Shown in pieces: positions 59,384 through 64,000 of a stretch of 64,000 bases of DNA. Source of the DNA: Acidimicrobiia bacterium (GTDB lineage Bacteria; Actinomycetota; Acidimicrobiia; Acidimicrobiales; Aldehydirespiratoraceae). Position 1 is the first letter of the stretch. The number at the start of each line of letters is the position of its first letter. A model generated the notes under the pieces. It searched no databases, was not told where the DNA came from, and was given only the letters and a program-made list of their open reading frames with translations. Location: contig JAJEJB010000028.1 of assembly GCA_022828135.1 (NCBI GenBank), positions 1 to 64,000 of the forward strand. Direction: 5' to 3'. Position numbers and translations under genes: made by a program.

Positions 59384-60760
59384 CTAGTCCGCGCCTTGTG
59401 GAAGTTGACTGGGGTTGATCGGTGCCACGCCCTTGAGCTTCAGAAGCAGCCATCGTCCGAGCTTCAACCACGGATAGCCCAGACGCGCCGCCACCGGAGA
59501 ATTGAACGCCAGCCGGTTGATCCTGTTGAACACGCCGCGGCCCTCGGCGAGGAGCGCAAGCTCGTTGAGCGCCTCGTGACCGACGTAGTAGCGCCCGTCC
59601 ACTACTGCGACCATGCCGTCGTTGAGATCGTGGGGCAGGCGGCGAACCTCCTCCACGACCGGACCGCCCTGGCGAGCATCGATGAGGGTGAGTTCCTTGA
59701 CTGACTGCCTCAGCTTCAGGAACTGGGCGTAGTTGCTGCACAACGGGCACTCGCCGTCGTAGATCAACTGGACCCGGTCGACCTGCCGGTGCTGGTCCGC
59801 CGATCGGAGGCGCTTCACCGCGCGGAAGGGTATACCGATGATCGGCAGAGACTGCGTCAAGCCGGAGGGGGACAGCCTTGCAGGTGCGAGCGGAGAGAAG
59901 ACCAGGAACAGTCCCAACAATACGATGTGATTCGGAAAGGCAATGTTCATCAGCCAGTCGCTTGTGATGTGGAACAGCATGAGGACGATGCCGAACGGCC
60001 TATGCAAGTGCGGACGGAATACAACCAGGATTGCGAAGATCTCGATGTAGATCGTCAGCAACCACATCGCGTATGTCAACAGATCATGTTGTGACACGAA
60101 CGGCAGCAGCGGCGGAATGTCATCAGCCTCTGCCAGTAGACGATTCAGCAGGATGCGTGTCAGAGCATCTGGCGACAGCAGTTCCAAGCCGCCATGCCAT
60201 ATTTTCTGGAACCCGGACAACGTGTAGGGTAACAGCAGGACAACCTGTATCAGCCAGAATACATTGAGACATGCCAGCACGCCCCTCCGAGTCTGGGGCT
60301 GGTGTCTCTTGCGACGGGGCAGGAACAACAGAGCGAAGCTGACAAAGAGAAGTATGTGTGCACCATGGTTGATCGACCCGTAGGAATTGCGCAGCGCAAC
60401 ATGCAGCAGCAGATACAGGAAGGTGCCCAGCCGCCAGACGAGAATCCGCGGAGCGACCGCGGCCGATATGGCAAAGAGCAGACCGAAGGCGGTGACTGTG
60501 GTCGTATGGGCGAGCCAGTCCACCCCGATCGTCTGCTGAACCAACTTGAGGGGCCACTGCGGAGCAGTGGGCGGGATCCCCTCGTAGGCCCTGCTGAATC
60601 GCAACGATGACGTGGTCATCTGATATGCGATCAACAGGTAGTAGAACTGGCTGAGCAAGACGACTGTCGTCGCCGCCCTGGTCAAGTCAGTCGGCGTTCG
60701 GTGCCCCGTAATGCGGACACCGAGCAATGACTTGCGAAGAAATCGCATTGATCGATGCAC
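59384..60760 (-). CDS. HTTM-like membrane protein fused to a DCC (DUF393) thiol oxidoreductase domain
   Basis: A 458-residue protein. Residues about 25-305 contain multiple transmembrane helices with YLLLHVALRNSYGSINHGAH near 118, VLLLPYTLSGFQKIWHGGLE near 178 and FGIVLMLFHITSDWLMNIAF near 258, resembling the HTTM (vitamin-K gamma-carboxylase-like) membrane domain. Residues about 330-450 form a DCC domain: LIYDGECPLCSNYAQFLKL near 335 with DGxCxxC, and EEVRRLPHDLNDGMVAV. Fusions of this kind suggest redox chemistry at a membrane protein, but no substrate is known. GTG 60760 overlaps the upstream gene's TAG by one base; ATG 60748 is an alternative. Base composition is visibly lower in G+C than the neighbours. 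Confidence 0.78.
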   Translation of the reverse strand: MHRSMRFLRKSLLGVRITGHRTPTDLTRAATTVVLLSQFYYLLIAYQMTTSSLRFSRAYEGIPPTAPQWPLKLVQQTIGVDWLAHTTTVTAFGLLFAISAAVAPRILVWRLGTFLYLLLHVALRNSYGSINHGAHILLFVSFALLFLPRRKRHQPQTRRGVLACLNVFWLIQVVLLLPYTLSGFQKIWHGGLELLSPDALTRILLNRLLAEADDIPPLLPFVSQHDLLTYAMWLLTIYIEIFAILVVFRPHLHRPFGIVLMLFHITSDWLMNIAFPNHIVLLGLFLVFSPLAPARLSPSGLTQSLPIIGIPFRAVKRLRSADQHRQVDRVQLIYDGECPLCSNYAQFLKLRQSVKELTLIDARQGGPVVEEVRRLPHDLNDGMVAVVDGRYYVGHEALNELALLAEGRGVFNRINRLAFNSPVAARLGYPWLKLGRWLLLKLKGVAPINPSQLPQGAD

Positions 60761-61338
60761 TACTCTGTTTGAACGGGCGCGCTGATGCGGCCGACCTCAG
60801 TGTTCCATCGCCCGATTGCCGATTCGGATTGGAAGAAGTCTGTAATGGCTGTCTTGCCGTTGGCAATATCATCAACTTGAGGCTGAACTTCACGGAGGTC
60901 TATCTCAGCCCGGATGATGCTGAACTCCACTTCACTGTGGCCTGTAGACCGGATCACAAGGGGAAAGATCACATCAGCTACCGTGTCGTCACAGTCGACA
61001 TTTCTGACACAATCCAAGGCAGCCAACCGGAGTGCCTTCCAGTCGCGCACTTCGGTGTTCGGAATCAGGTAATGGCCTTCTTCGACAGGCTGACCATCAA
61101 CCGCCTCCAACACCAGCGCATATTCGTTTGTTTGCCAGTCAGGAATGTTCGAGAAGAGTCTCCACTTGAAGAAGGGGAATACCTCGGAGTGTTCCTGTTC
61201 AACTACGGAGTTGAGAGGGATCATCACAACATAGAGAACCAAGAAGAGCGGAATAAGGTACTTGGTCAGCCGGAGGCGTCTCCTCGTCGATGCGGCCTTC
61301 CTCACGAGACGCGGCCCTTCCCCCTCGTGCGCGCTCAT
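60760..61338 (-). CDS. single-pass membrane protein of unknown function, partner of the HTTM/DCC gene
   Basis: A 192-residue protein with a basic N-terminus, one transmembrane helix (YLIPLFLVLYVVMIPLNSVV, residues about 27-46) and an extracytoplasmic domain with FPFFKWRLFSNIPDWQTNEY near 56, TEVRDWKALRLAALDCVRNV near 95 and two Cys (DCVRNVDC) that could form a disulfide. It overlaps the glycosyltransferase stop by 4 bp (ATGA) and its stop overlaps the HTTM/DCC start, so the three are cotranscribed. The WRLFSNIPDW region is typical of small proteins encoded beside HTTM-domain genes, but this is from memory. The low-G+C stretch includes most of it. Confidence 0.65.
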   Translation of the reverse strand: MSAHEGEGPRLVRKAASTRRRLRLTKYLIPLFLVLYVVMIPLNSVVEQEHSEVFPFFKWRLFSNIPDWQTNEYALVLEAVDGQPVEEGHYLIPNTEVRDWKALRLAALDCVRNVDCDDTVADVIFPLVIRSTGHSEVEFSIIRAEIDLREVQPQVDDIANGKTAITDFFQSESAIGRWNTEVGRISAPVQTE

Positions 61339-64000
61339 CGATGAAGCCACTCTGGCGCGGCGATCCCGGCGAAGGCGAAGTCGCAGCCGTCCCTCACGTC
61401 GCTGGCACGGCCGAGGAAGTGGCTGTCGTCGACGGTCCAGGTGTGCTCGTCGCCGTGGCGGACCCGCAGGTATCCGGCGCCGTGGGTCCAGTAGATCCGT
61501 CCTCCTAGGGCGGCAACGTCCTGGGCGAGCGCGATATCGACCCGCCTCGGCACCCGGCGCCAGCCTCCGGCCTGCTCGAAGTCGTGGCGGGAGATCATCA
61601 GCACCCCGCCGGAGACGCCGATGAAGGGGATGTACTGCTCTGAGAACTTCTGCCGCTGGCGGTCCCGGACGGTCTTGTCGATCTGCTCGAGGTACACGTA
61701 CTCGGCCGACTTGCCCACCAACTCGGCCTGGGAGTACTCGTGGGCGAGCACGAGGTCCCACACGTGCTCCGTGCCGTAGTAGTCATCGTCGTCCATCTTG
61801 GTGATCAGTGATCCGGAAGCCGCGGCCGCGGCAGCGTTGAGCACCGATCCCAGGGGCAGGGAGCCGTCCACCCGCACGATCCTCAGGGCGGGCGTGAAGG
61901 ACTCGGCCAGGGCCGCGATCTCCGAGTCGGCGCCCCACCCGTCGCCGTGCAGGCCCAGCACCAACTCGAGCCGCGGGTAGGTCTGGGCGCCCACGGTGGC
62001 GAGCAGGTCCTTGAGCTTGTCCGGCCGGCGCGTCGGGGCCAGGACCGACACCTCGGGAACGGGCACCTCTATGCCGGAGGCGCCCAGGAGCTGGCGGGCC
62101 CGTCCCCGCAGCGAATGGTCGCGCAAGGCGCAACGGCGCACGGCGATGCTGATCTGCTCACGCTCATGGTCGTCCGCGTCCGCGACCGCGCCGCTCGCCA
62201 TCAGGTCGTGAAGGTCGGCCCCGAGACGCTCGGCCAGCGCTGGATCGGGATCCTCGATGTGGACCAACACCCCGGCCGCGGCCAGGGCGGCCAGGGCGGC
62301 GGCCCGGTGGCCGGGGCTCCTGTGGAAGCCGGCCCTGTCGGTGACGTGGTGCAGGGAGCGCAGCCCGTCGAGGAGCTCCCCGCCGATCTGCAGGCTCAGG
62401 ACCGCGCTCGCCGGCAGCGACATGAGTGACCTCAGCGGCGCAGACTCGGGCCGGCATGACGCCGACCAGCCGGCGGGGTTGACCGCCTCGGGGTTGAACG
62501 CTTGGACGCTGAGCCGGGGAGGCAGCTCCGACAGCACGGCCACGGCCGACCTGGGGGCATCGCCGGAGTCACCGGTGGCGGCGTCGCGGGTGCGCGGGGA
62601 ATCCACCACCAGGAGGTCCACATGGTCCTCTCCCAGGCGTGACGCCACCCGGGTGGAGGCCGCGAGCACTGCTGAAGCGTCGCGCCCGGAGGCGGCGATC
62701 TCGGCTCCGAGGGGATACCGGGCCAGCCGCTGCACGTACCGTTTGCTCCTCGCCTGGAGGCCCAACCAGATCTTCAGCCGCTTCCGCGCCTGCCGTCGCT
62801 GGACCCGCTGCGCCCGGACCAGCCCCCGCCCCAGCCTGCGCGTCCGGAACCACCCCCGCCTCGACGCCAACCACACCCGCCTCAACGCCCAGACCACGTT
62901 TCTGAGCCGCCACCCCACGGCCTGGGCGACCGTGACGATGAACCGCCAGAGGTCTCGGGGGCTGCGGATGTTCCGCACCATTCCGAACAGGGTGGGTACA
63001 TGTCGCCGGGCCCTGGCCGATGCTCTCAGCAGGAACTTGACCGGCCCCTGCAGCCGGGCCGCGAGCCAGCTCTGGGGCTTCGGCTCGTGGGTGACCTGCA
63101 GGCTGTCGACGTCGAGCTCGACGAATGTGCCGACATCGGAGACCGAGCATCCGCAGCGCCGGGCCCGCTGCAAGGCCCAGGTGCGGGTAATCGAGACCCG
63201 ATGGCCCGAGGCGAGGTCCGACTCGCCCGAGGTGGCCGTCCCGAGCTGGTTGTGCAACCGGTAGATCATGCGGTCCCTGACCCCGGCGCCGGCCGGGATC
63301 CGCACATGGAAGGCGGCCGAGGGCCAGGCCTCCAGCGCACCGCCTGAAGCTCCCACGCTCACCCGCGGATCGGCGTCCAGCAGTCGCCGCAGGCGATCGA
63401 ACGGCTCCGCGGGCCGCTCCTCGACCCACACGACAAGGTCGTGGACGCTGCTCGCCAGCACCTTCTCGACCGTGGCGAGCACCTCTTCGGTGTCGACGTG
63501 CCCGGGCTCCACGGTCACCGCGAACTGCGGAACCGAATAGGACCGTCCGGGCGGCGAACTCCGCAGCCGGCGGTCCGGTATGAGGTGGGAGAGCTTGTCC
63601 CTTTGCTGCTTGAGGCTCACCTCCTCGCTCTCGCTGAGTACGGCACCCTCACCCTGATGCCAGCACAGAGCGCTTCGCTCCGGAACCAGCACCGCTCCCA
63701 GGGCGTAGGCCCGCCAACCGAACTCGATGTCCTCCGAGCCCCACTGGGTGAACGACTCGTCGAATCCGCCCACCGCCCAGAAGAAGTCGGCCGACACTGC
63801 GAAGTTCCCCCCGGTCACCACCCGGAAGACGTCGTCGGCGTCCGAGGCCAGGTCGTCGGTCAGCGACATGCGCCGTTCGATCCACTCGGGGCGTTGTACG
63901 GGTCGCCCCTCGAAGAGATCAGCGAGCGAGCCGGGCCGTTCCCGAACCGCGGCCGCGTCGATGCCGGCAACGTCGGTATGGCAGCGGAACCCGAGCGACA
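61335..64000 (-). CDS. large glycosyltransferase family 2 protein, 5' end beyond the window
   Basis: The frame is open from the window edge with protein-like sequence (FRCHTDVAGIDAAAVRERPG then LADLFEGRPVQRPEWIERRM), so the gene starts outside; at least 887 residues are visible. Near the visible start, VTGGNFAVSADFFWAVGGFD and QWGSEDIEFGWR match the C-terminal part of a GT2/galactosyltransferase domain. A long basic segment follows with RRVWLASRRGWFRTRRLGRG. A second GT2 domain begins near visible residue 680 (VSVLAPTRRPDKLKDLLATV), with the metal motif LITKMDDDDYYG and a final TVDDSHFLGRASDVRD. It probably makes a cell-surface or extracellular glycan. ATG 63869 is internal rather than the true start. 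Confidence 0.85.
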   Translation of the reverse strand, partial: SLGFRCHTDVAGIDAAAVRERPGSLADLFEGRPVQRPEWIERRMSLTDDLASDADDVFRVVTGGNFAVSADFFWAVGGFDESFTQWGSEDIEFGWRAYALGAVLVPERSALCWHQGEGAVLSESEEVSLKQQRDKLSHLIPDRRLRSSPPGRSYSVPQFAVTVEPGHVDTEEVLATVEKVLASSVHDLVVWVEERPAEPFDRLRRLLDADPRVSVGASGGALEAWPSAAFHVRIPAGAGVRDRMIYRLHNQLGTATSGESDLASGHRVSITRTWALQRARRCGCSVSDVGTFVELDVDSLQVTHEPKPQSWLAARLQGPVKFLLRASARARRHVPTLFGMVRNIRSPRDLWRFIVTVAQAVGWRLRNVVWALRRVWLASRRGWFRTRRLGRGLVRAQRVQRRQARKRLKIWLGLQARSKRYVQRLARYPLGAEIAASGRDASAVLAASTRVASRLGEDHVDLLVVDSPRTRDAATGDSGDAPRSAVAVLSELPPRLSVQAFNPEAVNPAGWSASCRPESAPLRSLMSLPASAVLSLQIGGELLDGLRSLHHVTDRAGFHRSPGHRAAALAALAAAGVLVHIEDPDPALAERLGADLHDLMASGAVADADDHEREQISIAVRRCALRDHSLRGRARQLLGASGIEVPVPEVSVLAPTRRPDKLKDLLATVGAQTYPRLELVLGLHGDGWGADSEIAALAESFTPALRIVRVDGSLPLGSVLNAAAAAASGSLITKMDDDDYYGTEHVWDLVLAHEYSQAELVGKSAEYVYLEQIDKTVRDRQRQKFSEQYIPFIGVSGGVLMISRHDFEQAGGWRRVPRRVDIALAQDVAALGGRIYWTHGAGYLRVRHGDEHTWTVDDSHFLGRASDVRDGCDFAFAGIAAPEWLHR

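Overview
The window is high-GC bacterial DNA with many GTG starts and an actinobacterial gene set: homodimeric AceE, a class II DAHP synthase, a sufB-sufD-Rieske-sufC order, a UvrD2-type helicase with an HRDC tail, Ku with a stand-alone LigD polymerase, a PhoR/SenX3-type kinase and a dlaT-lipB-lipA block. The mix suggests Actinomycetota, possibly an Acidimicrobiia relative; that placement is inference. There is no tRNA, rRNA, transposase or CRISPR array.

Layout. 0-2 kb: the C-terminal remnant of a type ISP restriction-modification enzyme and a PD-(D/E)XK-like protein. 2-9 kb: DAHP synthase, a sigma factor, nadD, an LCP-like protein, rsfS and fumarase. 9-14 kb: uncharacterised genes, a UGSC-type selenoprotein with its thioredoxin-fused neighbour, a flavin reductase and a gamma-carbonic anhydrase. 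14-19 kb: sufB, a Cys-rich protein, sufD, Rieske, sufC. 19-24 kb: pterin-4a-carbinolamine dehydratase, a DHPS-like protein, a helicase and a membrane protein. 24-27 kb: a second, opposite-strand SUF block (sufC2-sufS-sufU), then an acyl-CoA dehydrogenase. 28.3-28.6 kb: a gene-poor locus with a 16S-tail-complementary Shine-Dalgarno sequence and a strong hairpin. 29-36 kb: the operon pstS-pstC-pstA-pstB-phoU-senX3 behind a four-repeat PHO-box-like element. 36-38 kb: two tandem thioredoxin-like lipoproteins with an in-frame TGA at the redox position, and an HhH-GPD glycosylase. 38-50 kb: aceE, rnhA, a MazF-type module, then lpd, dlaT and a fused lipB-lipA gene. 50-58 kb: NHEJ genes, two peptidases, a sirtuin and a MoeZ-like protein with permuted domains. 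58-64 kb: a flippase, an HTTM/DCC membrane protein and a glycosyltransferase cut by the window edge.

How the genes fit together. AceE, Lpd, DlaT and LipB-LipA make and lipoylate the 2-oxoacid dehydrogenase machinery, and the lipoyl synthase needs Fe-S clusters of the kind SUF supplies. The Pst system and its kinase form a phosphate-starvation unit.

The strongest unusual signal is three probable selenocysteine codons in three genes within 26 kb, each followed by a potential SECIS-like hairpin. Two of them replace the first Cys of a CPTC motif in adjacent paralogues; the third makes a UGSC motif. Other unusual features are the LipB-LipA fusion, the N-terminal rhodanese on the MoeZ-like enzyme, two sufC paralogues, two interspersed repeat families (a 48-bp inverted-repeat element placed just after stop codons and a 37-bp GC-rich element), four convergent gene pairs that share a CTAG stop overlap, and repeated -10-like hexamers just before start codons.
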